Counted from the first letter of the stretch, positions 12,001 to 24,187 are shown. The stretch: 64,000 nt of DNA from Rapana venosa (GCA_028751875.1 CM054159.1:8964092-9028091); one strand, 5' to 3'. The notes: generated by a model not told the origin, from the letters alone. A program made the numbers and translations.

Positions 12001-12915
12001 AGCTCACAGTTTCTTGCATTTAAGTTTTTCTATTATTGCAATGTGTCAGACTTTATGTTGTGCCTTACTTTTATCATGTAATACTAATAGTTCATAATGT
12101 CTGTACTTGATTGTTTTACAGTTTGTTGTGCTTTACTTTTATCGGAGCAGTCAGGGTGAGACAGATCCCTGTAAACGGAATGTATGTCACTGTAAGCATA
12201 CTTCTTTTAAGTGGCTTGAGGCATCAGGTTCAACTAAACCAGATCATCCTGAATAGGTCATACTCGCATCTTCAACTGATCACTCGCATCTTCCAGCCAG
12301 TCAGCGCTCAAGTTTGATTCTTCAGGTCATGTGCGTGCGAGTGTGTGTGCTTTGTGGATGTGATTGAAGCCTTGGGGCTATGTAGTGACCTTTATCTTAT
12401 TCACAGGTCTTTCACATGTTTTGTGTAGCGGTTTGTCCTTTTTGCACTGACAGGTGTCAGTGGGTGAATATAGGCTGAATCGCATGTTTGAGAATGATAG
12501 TTGTTGTGGGGCTATGACAGGTTTCTCATTCTGTTTTGGGATATGTTTTGTAAATTTGTTTGGTATACTTTGTCATGTGTTGTGAGTGAGGTTCTTTCAG
12601 TGTACTTCGAGCTCAAGCTCTGTGGGTATGTCTTCAGCTCTCGTATACTAATAAAAGTAATAGTACTATTCAATAGTAATTACAAACTGTATGCTTTCTC
12701 TTCTGCCCTGTTGATTGATGCTGGGAGCATTCTCACTATAAATAGTATCATCCTCCTGCGGCGCCAGGAATTTCCTCTTTTTCTATCTATCTAATCTGTT
12801 TGCTTCAGCCATCTTTATAATTGTCCTTTCTGTCATCTCAGTTTTGCTTCTCTTTTGCCTTCTTTGAATTCTGTTGTTGTTAGAACAAACTTTAGTTCTC
12901 TTGTTTTCTCTTCCT
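9041..12915. other. No gene recognised
   Basis: AT-rich intron-like DNA with small chance frames. It includes G-rich runs at 10560-10588 and 10770-10788. No domain, splice-supported exon or repeat that I know is visible. Confidence 0.35.
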
Positions 12916-12955
12916 CCCCTCCCCCCCCCCCCCCCCCCCCCTTCCCCCCCTAATC
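12916..12955. repeat. Poly-C tract
   Basis: A nearly uninterrupted C run of about 30 bases in a C/T-rich surround. Confidence 0.9.
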
Positions 12956-13489
12956 AAATTATTGCTGTATCACCATCACCATCTGTTTGAGGTGTATATT
13001 CTGGTTGCTTGGTCAGGCTGTAATTGTAAACATTGGGATTCATGAGCAAAAAGTAGTGAGATTTGGCATAGGATGTCCATTGTGCTGTGTAAAATTGCCT
13101 TTCCATACACAAGTGCTCTCAATTTCTCAATATTTTTTTAAGAACTGTAGTACTAATATTTTTTCCTTAATTTTTTTATTGTATTTTTTTTTTAATCAGA
13201 GGGTGATGAATTGAAAAGGATGATAAATTATGTTCTCAATCTTATTTGCTTCACTAAGAATTCAACAGTGCAGCGGATAAATCTTGATTTTCATGGATCA
13301 AGTCCGCAGTCACTGATTACCTGGAGACTGAAATGTGTGTATAAAGTAATAAAGATAATTGAAATATGTTTTTGTTGTCTTGCTCAGAATGATCTCTTCT
13401 TTTAGATAACACTTCAGTTTAATTTTCTGAATTTTGACCCTTATCCATGATTTCCGCATGCAGTGTCACATATATATATATAAATTTTT

Positions 13490-13815
13490 ATTCTGTTATT
13501 TCAAGGATAATGGAATAAGCACTTGTTTGCTTTTTTACATTCAGTCCCCATGTGTTTTGTCAATTTTGTCATCCGTTCCCACCAGCACACAATGGCCTAC
13601 TCTTTCCAAAAAGCGGAACAGGTTTTAACATGTGAGCAAGATGCTCTGCGTGTGTTCGCACATGGGACCATGGTTTATAGTCTCATCAGAAGGACTTTTG
13701 TCAGCACTGATGTTAACTCCAGGGGAAAATATCCCCTTGAATGGGATACAAACCCAGGTCAGCAGGATCACGAGTGCAATGCACAATGCTCTAACCAACC
13801 AGGCTATCCCGCTTT
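13490..13815 (-). mobile_element. SINE-A, tail A, near full length
   Basis: Reading left to right: tail (CAAGGATAATGGAATAAGCA), CAGTCCCCATGTG block, AATGGCCTACTC block, GTCTCATCAGAAGGACTTTT, the GTTAACTCCAGGGGAAAATA block, then the reverse-complemented tRNA-like head (B box GGGATACAAACCC region, A box CTAACCAACCAGGCTATCCC). The overlapping 150-codon frame is the SINE translated, not a gene. Confidence 0.8.
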
Positions 13816-13924
13816 AGTTGTAGTCAGGGTGGTGATTATTGATGGTTGGTGTTTTGCAAACCTTGTTTCTGGTGTTTCTTTTCAATTTTTGTTCTTGTTG
13901 AGAATTTGCTTTGTGGGTGGCTTA

Positions 13925-14260
13925 TGTGTGTGTGTGCGTGCATGCATGCTTGCTTGTGTTTGTGTTGCTTTGTAGTGAAAGGACAGCTCTGATTGGTCTT
14001 TGAAATGGGCTATGAATAGTATAATTAACGTGAATCAAAGGCTGTGTGTGTGTGTCTGTCTGTCTGTGTGACTTGGTGTGTGTGACTGTGTGTGTATATG
14101 TATATTATATGTGTGTGTGTATATAAATGTGTGTGTATAGGAGTGAGTGTGTGTGCATGGGTGTATGTAACTGTAAGTCTGCATATGCAGTGCACACACG
14201 CACACATACGCTTAAATGTGTTACTTTGTGTACATGTATGCGTACTTTATGCACGCATGA
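13925..14260. repeat. GT/GTAT-rich simple sequence
   Basis: Long stretches of GTGTGT, TGTATATG and CACACG with interruptions. The Cys/Val-rich frames here are artefacts of alternating TG. Confidence 0.85.
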
Positions 14261-14269
14261 GCTCGGAAA

Positions 14270-17200
14270 CTCCTTTTTTTTGCAAACTTCACAAACGAAC
14301 AGAGACATGGTTTGTCCAAGTTCACGGACGTGCCAAGTTTCAGGAAGGAGAAAAGTGGAAAAGGGGTGGTTTCCACTTTACAACCATCCCCCTCCCCAGC
14401 CCCACTCCCCTCCCCCCTCCTTCCCCCCTTACCCTTTCATTTGTGGCTGGGACCTAGTTTTGAGATCGACAGGATTTAATAGAGCTGTCTTTTCAAGTGT
14501 GAGATGGAAATCCTTCTCTTTTATGGCTAGAAGTGGAGGAGGGAGAAGGGGCTCTCTTTTGTTGTCTTTGTAGTCGGCACAAAGGCGGAGCTGGGTGAAC
14601 CATGTCCCATTTCATTGGAAGCCTTTCACCATTCTTTCTTTTCAGTGGTCTGCATAGCATTTCTGTAGCACTTTTCTTTCCTTGGCACCAGTTCAAAGTC
14701 TGTAGGGGATTTTGTTTTAATTCTGTCGGTTTAAACTTAAGGTTTTTTGGGGGTTTTTTTAAAGGAAAAGAGTGGGAGAAAGATGTGGATGTGTTGGGAG
14801 TAAGGTTCAATATGTGTGGATATGGGTGTGCGTGCACAACTGCGTAATCATAATGGATACTGCCATCTGGATGTCAAGTGCTTAAAATGTTGGGCTTTTT
14901 TCAAATTTAAAAAAATAAATTCTTTTCTTTCTCAATTTCTGTTTTTCTCTCCTTTCTGTTGTCTCTTATTCAGTTTTTGTCTAAAGTTATGGTTGATTAT
15001 AATTATCTTGTTTAAGTAAGAATCCTTCTGACAAGTAGACCGTTTTCCTGCTACAGATTTGACTGTACTTTAAGTAAGACAATGTGCTATGCCAGAAGCC
15101 TTTTATAATTTTTTTGTTGTCTTTTACTCCTTTTTTTTGTTTTTTGTTTGTTTTTGAGAATGTGTATTGAAATTGGTTAGAACTGCCAAGGTTTTAATTT
15201 TTGATTGCACTTGATGCTGCTTACGCTTCAGGGTTTTCTGTTTTGTTTTGCCTTGTTTTTGTTTGTTTGGTGGTTGTTTTTGTTGTTGTTGTTGTTGTTG
15301 TTTTTTTTTTTTGGGGGGGGGGTGTTAAAATGTGGTGATCCATCCCCAGGCCAAGAGCATAATTTCTTTTATTATTATACAATATGTTTCTGGGCTTGAA
15401 TGTAACTAATTATGCTTTGTTGTAATACAGTTTCTTTTCCTGGTTCAATCCCTGAAATGGCCCTGAGCTGTTGATCAAGCTTCTTTGATAAGAAATTGTA
15501 ATAGCAATGTTTGTTGTTGTTGTTTTTTCTTTATTAAAATCAGTATTCACCTCCTCTATTTCATCATCATCTTTAGTGGTTGTTGTCATTGGCGTTGCCA
15601 TGATGGGCATCTCTCGCCAAACCTTGTACTCTTCTTGCTCCAGTAGTTGCCATTACCCTTCCTTGGAAGAAAAAGGGATGAAATAAAAGGACAGAGGAAA
15701 AGCTCTTTTGGTTTAAAAAAAAAAAAAGTTGGCAAAAGCTGTCAACCAAAGCCTTGAGACTGGGAGAGCAAGAAGGCTGACTTTGTGTGGGGTGAACTAC
15801 TTTTTTTTTTCCAATTTTTTTTTGCTTTGGCGTATAGAGAGCTATTCATGCATACAGGCAAAGCATGAAGTGTCTTTTATCATGTATTGAAATGCTTGGA
15901 GTCTTCAGTCCCAGATCTTAACCGTTAACATGTTGTTGTGTCAGCCTTGTCAAGGAATATTGGACTGTTCTCTTGTGTGGATTGTTTGATCGAAGAGCAC
16001 TTCATACACTCATGTTGCCGTGAAACAAGAAACCAGCTCTTGAAAAATTCAGGAAGCAATTCATTCATCAGTCACCTGAGAGAAAGAATCTTCGAGAAAT
16101 GTGATGCTTTTTAACTTTTGCGTGAGGCTTTTTTTTCTTGTTTCTTTTTTTAAATTTTAAATTCAGTTTTGCGCTTTTGTAGGAGGAGGATAGAAATATA
16201 TAACATTTCTTGTTTGCTTTGGGTTTGGGTTTTTGTTTGTTTTTGGTAGCTTTATTTTTATCTGTTTGAATGGTCTGCATATGTGACATATGAAGTGATG
16301 ATAAAACTGTAAAGCAAGAACAATATTTTTCAATGAGCCTTGTGGTCATTCTCATCTCAGGTGAAAATCCTTGATGATGGTGTTTTTCCAGTCATTTACC
16401 CTCAACCAAACAAACAAAAAAAGAAAAGCATGTCAGCTTGTTTTTAAAAATCTGTTGATTTTGTGTTATTTCTGATTATTGCATATTGCGATTTGGGAAG
16501 GAGGGGGGTGTCATATTTTAGCTTCATTTTTAGGATTTCCTTGAATGTATATTTTAGCAGGTCCATAGCAGGGAAAAGTTGTTTAACCCCAGGAAGACTC
16601 CCAACTAACTGCTGCATTATGATATATATTACATTGTATTGTATTGTATTGTACTCAGCCCATAGACAAGGCAGATTTTTTGTGCAGGAAATTCAGGTTG
16701 ATTTTCTGGGAAAGGGTGTTGCTACAACAAGTGCAGTGCCACCATCATTTTTTTCTTTGTGTGAGTGAGTGAGGGTGTGGGTGTGCATTTTCCCCCCAGT
16801 TAGAGTGGCTGTTTGTGTACAGAATTTGCCAGGAGTATACTTTTATAGATCTCCTTTTCTGTTGAGGATGCTTTGGTATGTGCTAAATCAGTAATAATAT
16901 ATAGATGCCTTATCCAGAAGACTGGCATTCTGACCACTACGCCAAATGTAATAGATGAAGTTTGCCTTCAGATGGGGTTGACACTGTAGTCTAGAGAATG
17001 CTCTTTTCACGCGTAACTTTCAATGAGGGAAACCTCTGGAATGGGGATGTCTATTATGTCTTGCAAAAAATAAGCATCAACTGTACAAATTGCATTGAGC
17101 CAAGAAGGAAGAAACAGTACTTAATGATTATAGAATCTAGCAGTGAAAGGTCAGCTTCTGTTATTACTCTTTTAAAAAAAAAGGCTTTGTTTCTGTTAAA

Positions 17201-17865
17201 TATTTCAAAGAGGATTACAAGTCAGATTAAAAGGAAATGATGCTATTCTTAATATTTGAAAATCTGAAGAAATTGGGGTTTTTTTGTTGTATAATTGTAA
17301 TGATATGGGTTAGAAAAAAAACTAGTTTTGACAATTGAATCATTCAAAAAAAAAAAAAAGCCATTCCATCCTTCCCTTCCCTCCAAAAGAAACATGATTA
17401 AACAGACTTCCAAGATAATGAAGTTTGGTCTTTTTAAAAGTTACATTTTATGATTTCTACATCAATACAGAATTATGAATACAGAAGTCTTGAATGGAGT
17501 TTAAAATCTGCTTGAGTTTAGGCCACAAAATTTACTTGCATACAATGCAATACAAAATCATTGCCAGAAGAACTAACATTATGTGTTGGTAAAGAGGGAA
17601 AATGTTTGCTTATTTCCATTATTGTTTGTCATGCATTTTTGTAGTTTTCCTTGATACAGAGCTGAAAACAAAACGTTTTTTTGTTTTTTTATCTGGTGAT
17701 TTTTTTTCATACTTCAAACTGTAATTTCAGATCAGATGCATTTTAATTTCCAGCTAAAACTTGAAAGTTGAGTGCAGATCAAAGGCTTGGAATGATTCTT
17801 CATAATAAACTTTCCTTTGAAAGAGTCTGAAGAGTGTTTTAGAGGCTGCGTTATGCCCGCCTTTT
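14270..17865. other. No gene recognised
   Basis: Mostly T-rich DNA with a GTT-repeat (15277-15300), a T/G run (15301-15322) and a TTGTA pentanucleotide repeat (16632-16652). 14330-14600 is less AT-rich and contains short frames, but I see no conserved domain and no splice evidence. Confidence 0.35.
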
Positions 17866-17875
17866 CCATTGGAGA

Positions 17876-18114
17876 ATGTGTGTGTGTTTGTGTGTGCATG
17901 TTTTGTGTTTGTGCGTGTGTTCATGTGTGTATACTGTGTTTGTTTGTGCTTGTGTTCATGTGTGTACATGTGTTTGTGCATGTGTTCATGTGTGTGTGTG
18001 TGTGAGAGAGAGAGGTGCTTTATTTTGCATGTTTATTTACATGAAGGTGGATGCTTACCGAGTTACACTAGTTGCAGCACCTACTTGCACACATGCACTT
18101 TATTACTATGTGCA

Positions 18115-18155
<41 letters not shown>

Positions 18156-18595
18156 GTCTACCTACACACACTTACTGCGCACATGTTAAAACCAGTTCTC
18201 CCTTTCAGAAGAGTATGTTGGTGGGACAAATAACAACAAAAGTGAAAATTGACCAAATAGCATGCGCATGGGGACTGGGTGGGTGCTTAAATTATAGACA
18301 GTAGTAACTGAATCGCATTTTCCTAGGTTGCGTGGTAGAGTTGCGCGGTGCTGCCGCTACCTATTAGTATTAAAAGCATACAAGTGCTTATTTATTATCC
18401 TTGAAATCATTAAGAATAATGATAAATTAAATAAAAATGTAATCACACCTGTGCATGTGCATGCGCATGCACACTCACGCGCACACACACACACACACAC
18501 TCTCTCTCTCTCTCTAGTCTCTCTCTTGCTCTCTCCTTCTCTCTCTGTTCCTGCCTGCCCGTCTGTCTGTTTCTCTCTGCCTGCCTGTCTCAAAG
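17876..18595. repeat. Cluster of GT, CA and CT microsatellites
   Basis: An interrupted GT tract at 17876-18004, CA at 18117-18152, CA then CT at 18479-18545 with GTCT-type interruptions to 18590. Confidence 0.9.
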
Positions 18596-18739
18596 TATTA
18601 TGGATTTAATTGTGATACAGTTTTCAGAGGTTAAATTATGTTCTGCAAGGTTGGTTGTTGGTTTAAAAATTTTTTTTTAAAAACCTTTTTAAAATCTAAA
18701 ACTAAAGTGTATGAACTATACCAGAAACTGAGAGAGAGA

Positions 18740-19335
18740 GAGGAGGGGAGGGGGGGGGGGGGGGAGAAAGAGGGGTATGTGACATTTTATCCAACAAACT
18801 GGGTTAACGATGACCTCAAGTGTTGTCAGCAATGACTAAAGAGGTCCTCCGCCCATCACAAAAATGACATCACGAATACCGCTTGCTATACTTGGCATTG
18901 ATCCTTCTCTTTCCCCGCCTTCATTGCTTACGGACTCCTTTTTTTTTTCTTTCCCTTTTTCTTGTTGGTGACACATTAACTAGTAGCTGTCCACAGAAAC
19001 AGACTGTGCAAATGAACCACAAGATGCAGGCGGAGGCGTGGCACAGCATGGCTCGGGCACAGCACGGCACAGCCAGACCAGGCCAGGCCAGGCCACCCAA
19101 GCAGCCTTGATTGGAGTAGTGCCGGACGTGCTATTTTCAGTTCAGTAGCTTGTCAGCACATCAAGAATAGGGGAGAGGAGGGGGGGGGAGGGAAGAGAAA
19201 GAAAAAAAAGAGAGCTCTATGATTATTGATTTTGTCTCCGCTCTCTTTCTGTGTAATATACTGGGTTGTTCTTGCGGAGGGGGAAGAAAAAAAAGATTGA
19301 TTTTAAACTTAAAGTGGGGTAGGATTTGCCTCTCT
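18740..19335. repeat. Segmental repeat, copy 1 of 3
   Basis: Begins after a G run (18749-18762). Landmarks in order: GTATGTGACATTTTATCC, GATGACCTCAA, CACAAAAATGACATCACGAA, AGCTGTCCACAGAAACAGAC, a GCACAGC-rich tract, GCCTTGATTGGAGTAGTGCC, CAGTAGCTTGTCAGCACATC and ATTATTGATTTTGTCTCC. The same landmarks recur at 19735-19995 (partly) and 20085-21215. Confidence 0.75.
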
Positions 19336-19529
19336 CTCTCTCTCTCTCTCCCTTTCCCGGGCTATCTCCCTTGCTGTGTGTGTGCGTGTTCGTGCTTGCA
19401 TGTGTGTGGTCATGTGCGTTTGTGTGGGTGATAATTTCTATTTTCAGATGCGATTTAAAACAGAATTACTGACTTGAATGCACTTGTATGTCTGTGGTGT
19501 ACTGACTGTGTGATTTAGAATGTGGCTGT

Positions 19530-19685
19530 TGTGGCAAGCATTGTATTTCTAGATGCTTTACTTTCTACGTAAATCTTAGTTTCTTGTAATGTAAAACAAC
19601 AAAGCATTGTATTTCTAGACGTTTTGTGTTTTACATAAATCTTTTGTTTCTTGTAATATAAAACAACAAAAGGGTTTGTTTTGTT
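19530..19685. repeat. Tandem duplication of about 73 bp
   Basis: AAGCATTGTATTTCTAGA followed by TTTACATAAATCTT-type and TTTCTTGTAATATAAAACAA text occurs twice head to tail. A third, diverged copy (AAGCATTGTATTACCAGACC) lies at about 19949, again just after a unit of the larger segmental repeat. Confidence 0.75.
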
Positions 19686-19734
19686 GTTTTTGTTGGTTTG
19701 GTTTTTTTTACAATAAAACAAGCTAAAAATGTGA

Positions 19735-19995
19735 GGAGGAAATAAGATGGGGGAAGGGAAGTATGTGATAACTATTTTTCCCTTACAGACCAGGTAACAA
19801 TGACCTCAACATTGTAATTTGCCATGACAAACTCCACCCTCAGTCCACCTCAAAGATGACATCATCATGAAAGCTGCTACTGTTCTTAGCATAACAAACA
19901 TGTTCATTTCCCCCAGCCTAGATCACTCACCTGGTAAAGAAGACTGCAAGCATTGTATTACCAGACCTTTTGTTCTGCATAAATACAACTCCTTA
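19735..19995. repeat. Segmental repeat, copy 2 of 3 (short)
   Basis: Shares GTATGTGATAACTATTTTTC, AACAATGACCTCAA, AAAGATGACATCATCATGAA and CTTAGCATAACA with copies 1 and 3. It lacks the AGCTGTCCACAG and CAGTAGCTTGTC landmarks and runs into the AAGCATTGTATT module instead. Confidence 0.65.
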
Positions 19996-20481
19996 TTAAA
20001 CAAAACAAAACCAAAAAAAAAACCCCAACCATGTACCAACCATAAAGAAAAAAAGAAGATAATTGTGAATAAAGATAAAAGGAAGAAAAAGGGGGTCAAG
20101 AAGGGGGAGGGTGTGTGACATATTTTTTACCTGACAAAGAAGGTAACCATGACCTCAATGTCTTCGAACAGCAGTCTGGAAATTGATCCTCAGCCAGTCC
20201 TCCACAAAAATGACATCATGAATGCTGAGAGCTCTATACTTAGCATCATTCTTTTTTTTTTTTTCCACCAGCCTACAATATCACTCATCATTGTGGGTTT
20301 GAGTTTTTTTGTTTGTTGTTTTAATGTTTCTTTATGACACAATAATAGCTGTCCACAGAAACAGACTGTGGCAAATGATCCACGCTGATGCATGTGGAGG
20401 TGCAGCACAGCACAGCACAGCACAGCACAGCATGGTCACCCAAGCAGTCCTTGATTGGAGCAGTGCTGGATGTGCTATTTT

Positions 20482-20710
20482 TAAATTTTATTTATTTATT
20501 TATTCTTTTATATCGAGGATGATGGAATAAGCACTCATGTGCTTGTTTTACATCCAGTCCCCTGTGTATGCGGTTTTGTAAATTTTGTCATCTGTTTCCA
20601 CCGGCACACGATGGCCTACTCTTCCGAAAAGCGGAACAGGGTTTAACGTGTGCGCAAGATGTTGTGCATGCGTTCGAACACGGGGCCTCAGTTTATAGTC
20701 TCATCCAAAG
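20482..20710 (-). mobile_element. SINE-A, tail A, headless, inserted in segmental repeat copy 3
   Basis: A (TTTA)n-like tail on the left, then TATCGAGGATGATGGAATAA, the CAGTCCCCTGTGT block and an end at GTCTCATCCAAAG. The empty site can be read in copy 1 at about 19130-19145, so this insertion post-dates the duplication. Confidence 0.75.
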
Positions 20711-20919
20711 TGCAGTAGCTTGTCAGCACATCAGGAATAAGGGATAGAAGAAAAGGAGAGCTATATATATATATATATGTGTGCATGCGTGCGTGTATGC
20801 GTGGGTGCGCAAGTGTGTGTGTTTGTGTGTGTATGTTTGTGTGCGTGTGTGTGTGTGTGTGTGAACATGAACTATATGACCATAATTGTCCCAGGTAAAA
20901 TCCCCCCCCTATCCCCTCT

Positions 20920-20950
<31 letters not shown>

Positions 20951-21064
20951 CTCTCTCACTCACATGGTCTCAGTATGGTGTTCAATTTAAAATGTCATAC
21001 GAAAAATTTCACAATGATGTAAAATTGAGATTGACGTCATTCCATCACGTCATAATAAAAAAAA

Positions 21065-21092
21065 CCTGAGGAAGGCGAAAGCCGAAATATTG
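21065..21092 (+). other. CCTGANGAAGGC...GCCGAAA motif (hammerhead-like core)
   Basis: The text runs CCTGAGGAAGGCGAAAGCCG then AAATATTG. It combines CUGANGA, a short GGC-GAAA-GCC hairpin and GAAA, the conserved core order of hammerhead ribozymes as found in Penelope-like elements and retrozymes. There is one extra A before the hairpin, and convincing stems I and III with a cleavage triplet are not visible, so it is at best a decayed fragment. Confidence 0.25.
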
Positions 21093-21129
21093 GGGAACAT
21101 TTATTATGCTGGTTGTTATGCTTTCACTT

Positions 21130-21134
21130 TGTGT

Positions 21135-21183
<49 letters not shown>
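21130..21183. repeat. TA microsatellite
   Basis: About 25 TA units with one TG interruption. Confidence 0.95.
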
Positions 21184-21404
21184 TGCAGATTATTGATTTT
21201 GTCTCCATTTGTGTGTCATGTACTGCTTTGTGTGTGTGTTGGGGGTGGTGGTTGGGGGGTGAGTATTGATGTTAGACATCGAGTAGGGGTAGAGTTCTGA
21301 GTATGTGTTTTGTGGTGTTTGTGTGAGACAGAGAGAGAGAGAGTGTGTGTGTTGTGTGCATGTGGTGTGTGTGTTGTGTGCATGTGGTGTGTGTGCATGT
21401 TCAT

Positions 21405-21752
21405 TTATTTCAAGGATAACGGAATAAGCACTCATACATGTATTTGCTTTTTGTTTTTGAGTCCCTGTGTGTATGCGGCCTTGTAGATTTTGTCATCCAT
21501 TCCCATTCGCATACAATGGCCTACTCTTTTGCAAAGCAGAACAGGTTTTAACACGTGTGTAAGATGTTTTGTATGTGTTGATACACTGGACCTTGGTTCA
21601 TAGTCTCATCCGAAGGACTTTTGGGGGCGAGGGGGAGTGGAGTATGCACTGATGTTAACTTCCAGGGAAACGCCCCCTTGAACGGGATTTGAACCTGGAT
21701 CAGCAGATCATGAGCACAACGCACAACACTCTAACTACCAGGCTATCCTCTC
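21405..21752 (-). mobile_element. SINE-A, tail A, near full length
   Basis: TTTCAAGGATAACGGAATAA on the left, then GAGTCCCTGTGTGTATGCGG, GTCTCATCCGAAGGACTTTT, the AACGGGATTTGAACCTGGAT region containing the reverse-complemented B box, and CTAACTACCAGGCTATCC (A box) on the right. A GT run at 21760-21778 follows. Confidence 0.8.
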
Positions 21753-21952
21753 CGCCCCCTGTGTGTGTGTGTGTGTGTTTGCATTGCTATTTGTTTTCAG
21801 TACATGCAAAAAAATAGGGTTTATGGATTTGCATACCTTTGCGTGCAGTGTAATTTTAGAATTGACCGTATGATAGCACTGCAGTGAGAGAACAGCTATC
21901 ATGATTTGATGATTTTTTGTTGTTTTTTGTGTTTTTTTAAGTGTTTATTTTA

Positions 21953-21956
<4 letters not shown>

Positions 21957-22026
<70 letters not shown>
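21957..22026. repeat. GA microsatellite
   Basis: About 34 uninterrupted GA units. The Arg-Glu frame over it is an artefact. Confidence 0.97.
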
Positions 22027-22029
<3 letters not shown>

Positions 22030-23080
22030 GGATATATATTATCAGCAAAGTTGTCATCATGACTAGTTATGGGCTTGAAAATCAAATAGTTTGGTGGAAT
22101 TGGTGGTGGGGGTTGGGGGAAGAAAGGAAGTGTAACTTTCTACAAAATTAATGTAAACATGCCAGATCCTTCTATGCACTCTCTTTTTTGTGTGTGTTAA
22201 CCTACCCTCTTTTTTCCTTCTTTATTAATTTTGGTATTATTTAAATTACATACATATTTGCATCTTATTGACACAAAGAAAAGAGGGGCAAGGCCAACCA
22301 GCACTGCCACATCATTCTTTTTATTATTAACCCTTTCACCATCAACTAGTCTTTCCCCAACCTCATCCTTTTTTTTTTTTTTAACCCAACAACGCAAATT
22401 GTATACCTGCGTTGGGAAATAAAAGTAGAATGAAATGAAACTGAAGACAATGTGAAGTGCTGGGCAAATGGCTTTCAGTAAGGGAATTCCTGGGTCAGTA
22501 TTGACGTCATCTGTTATCTTAGTGTCACTGTAGTATGTGGCATTTCTGTAATCTTGGTTATGATCCTTTCGTATTACAAGAAAGTGACATGGATGCTGTA
22601 AGGGTTAATGCTTTGATTTTCTAAACAGAATATATATATATATATTACATATATGGCTTAGTGATGCATTGGCCTCCTCAAGTTTGTTTATGTAATGTAA
22701 TGGGGAAACTTACGCGGTGCTTTACTTAACAAAAAAACAGCCCAAGGTGTGAAAAGGAAATGACTGACATCACTGAGTAGACAATAGTGAAAAGGTAATT
22801 TAATATGTAGGATTGTCTTGTACAATGAAAATAAACCATCACTAAAAAAAAAAAAGAACAATGGCAAGAAATAAGAAAAGCAGTCTCAACCATAGAAATC
22901 ATGGATGAATCATCAGTCATAGTGCTACAATTAAAATGAACACGTATGTGTGTGCTCATAGTCATACTGTAGTGCATTCATGCACATGTGTCTGCCTGTG
23001 CATTGATATTTAGTATGTACACATGCATGTATGCATATGTGCACGCACGCATGCATGCACACGCACACACAAATGCATGC
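22030..23080. other. No gene recognised
   Basis: AT-rich DNA with a short TA run near 22631 and CA/GCAC alternations at 23038-23085. No coding signal. Confidence 0.4.
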
Positions 23081-23084
23081 ATAC

Positions 23085-23125
23085 ACACAATGTACCATCC
23101 GGAAATTTTTTTAACTTTGATGCAC
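23085..23125 (+). repeat. Fragment of a retroposon 3'-end repeat
   Basis: AATGTACCATCCGGAAAT beside CA repeats matches AATGTACCATCTGGAAAT at about 27740 and a diverged form at about 42764. Confidence 0.5.
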
Positions 23126-23448
23126 ACATACACATGGACTGGTGGATTGATTAGCCTTAATTATTTCATGTTCAGCTAAATGTTCATTTTAAACCATATG
23201 CTTCACAAAGGGTTTGTATCACATACAATCATGTGTTTCAAATTTTACCATGCTTTTAATCTCAAGCCAGATGAGGCCTTTGTGTTTTTGCTGTGAATAG
23301 ATTGAAATACTAATTAATAGATTGCTGGGGTGGGGAAATAGAGATTCATGATCCTATGCACACACGTGGCAATGATCACGGTGTTTTTCATATGTCTCCT
23401 TTTTACCTCTTTTTTTTTTTTTTTTTGGTGTTGATTACATCCACCTCT

Positions 23449-23935
23449 TGTAGGGGGATGGGTTAGCGTAGTGGTTAGAGAATTGCTCTTGTGATTTGAA
23501 GGCCTGGGATTGAGCTCTGGTTTGAGCCAGCCACCCCCCCCCCCCCCCCCCCCCCTGTCCAAGGGAAATTTCCTCTGGGGTTAACATCAGTGCTGACTCC
23601 ACCCCCCCCAAAAGTCCTTCGGATGAGATGTTATCTGAGGCCCTGTGTGCAAATGCATGCAGAACGTCTTGCGCACATGTCAAAACCCATTCTACCTTTT
23701 TTTGGAAGAGTAGGCCATTTGTGCTGGTAAGAATGGATGACGCTCTACAAATCCTCATGCACAGTGGTGTCGTATTTAGACAGCTTCCTCAAGGTCAGAA
23801 TGCAGCTACCTTAATGGTGGGCATAAATGGTCATATGTAATGTATATTGTTTAATATACATATATATATATATATATTATATCAATATGCAAAAATCTCA
23901 CCACTGAGTCTCTGAACTGTAGCTGAGGAACAGAG
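23449..23935 (+). mobile_element. SINE-A, tail B
   Basis: The tRNA-like head is well kept: GGGTTAGCGTAGTGGTTAGA (A box) and GGCCTGGGATTGAGCTC (degenerate B box). A poly-C run (23533-23555) sits inside the element, followed by GTTAACATCAGTGCTGACTC, CTTCGGATGAGATGTTAT and GGCCATTTGTGCTGG. Tail B follows (GTATTTAGACAGCTTCCTCA, GCTACCTTAATGGTGGGCAT, AATCTCACCACTGAG), interrupted by a TA run at 23858-23880. Confidence 0.75.
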
Positions 23936-24186
23936 AAGGGAAAAAACCCGCCTCTTTCAGTCCCCCCCACCCCCCCTCCGTGTTAGTTAATTCTCAAGCA
24001 TTGCGCAATATGGTATTGCTGATTTGAGTTTCTCAGGGGTGAAGAAATAATGGTAGACACTAAGACAGTCACAGTTTGTGACTGTTTATAAATCAGATTG
24101 CAGCAGTTCATTTTCCATGCAATTTTTGTGAAGGAGCTCAAGGACAATTTGCTGATAACACTTTGAGGATTTGCTGCAGCTGTATG

Positions 24187-24187
24187 A

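Larger units (their letters stand above)
20085..21215. repeat. Segmental repeat, copy 3 of 3, with nested insertions
   Basis: Same landmark order as copy 1: GTGTGTGACATATTTTTTAC, ATGACCTCAATG, AAAAATGACATCATGAATGC, AGCTGTCCACAGAAACAGAC, CCTTGATTGGAGCAGTGCTG, CAGTAGCTTGTCAGCACATC, ATTATTGATTTTGTCTCCAT. A SINE (20482-20710) splits GCTATTTT from CAGTAGC, which are 6 bases apart in copy 1. A further block of about 410 bases rich in TA, GT and CT repeats (20765-21180) separates GAGAGCT from ATTATTG. An AGCAC pentanucleotide repeat (about 20403-20430) replaces the GCACAGC tract. Confidence 0.7.

Noticed and set aside
13523..13975. 150-codon frame
   Set aside because: It lies across a SINE copy and a GT repeat; similar frames appear in other copies of the same SINE.
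14092..14573. Open frames of 121 and 148 codons
   Set aside because: Their first halves translate GT-rich simple sequence (Cys/Val runs) and the rest is C-rich low complexity. No domain or splice support.
17869..18304. Frames of 106 and 142 codons with Cys/Val and His/Thr runs
   Set aside because: They are translated GT and CA microsatellites.
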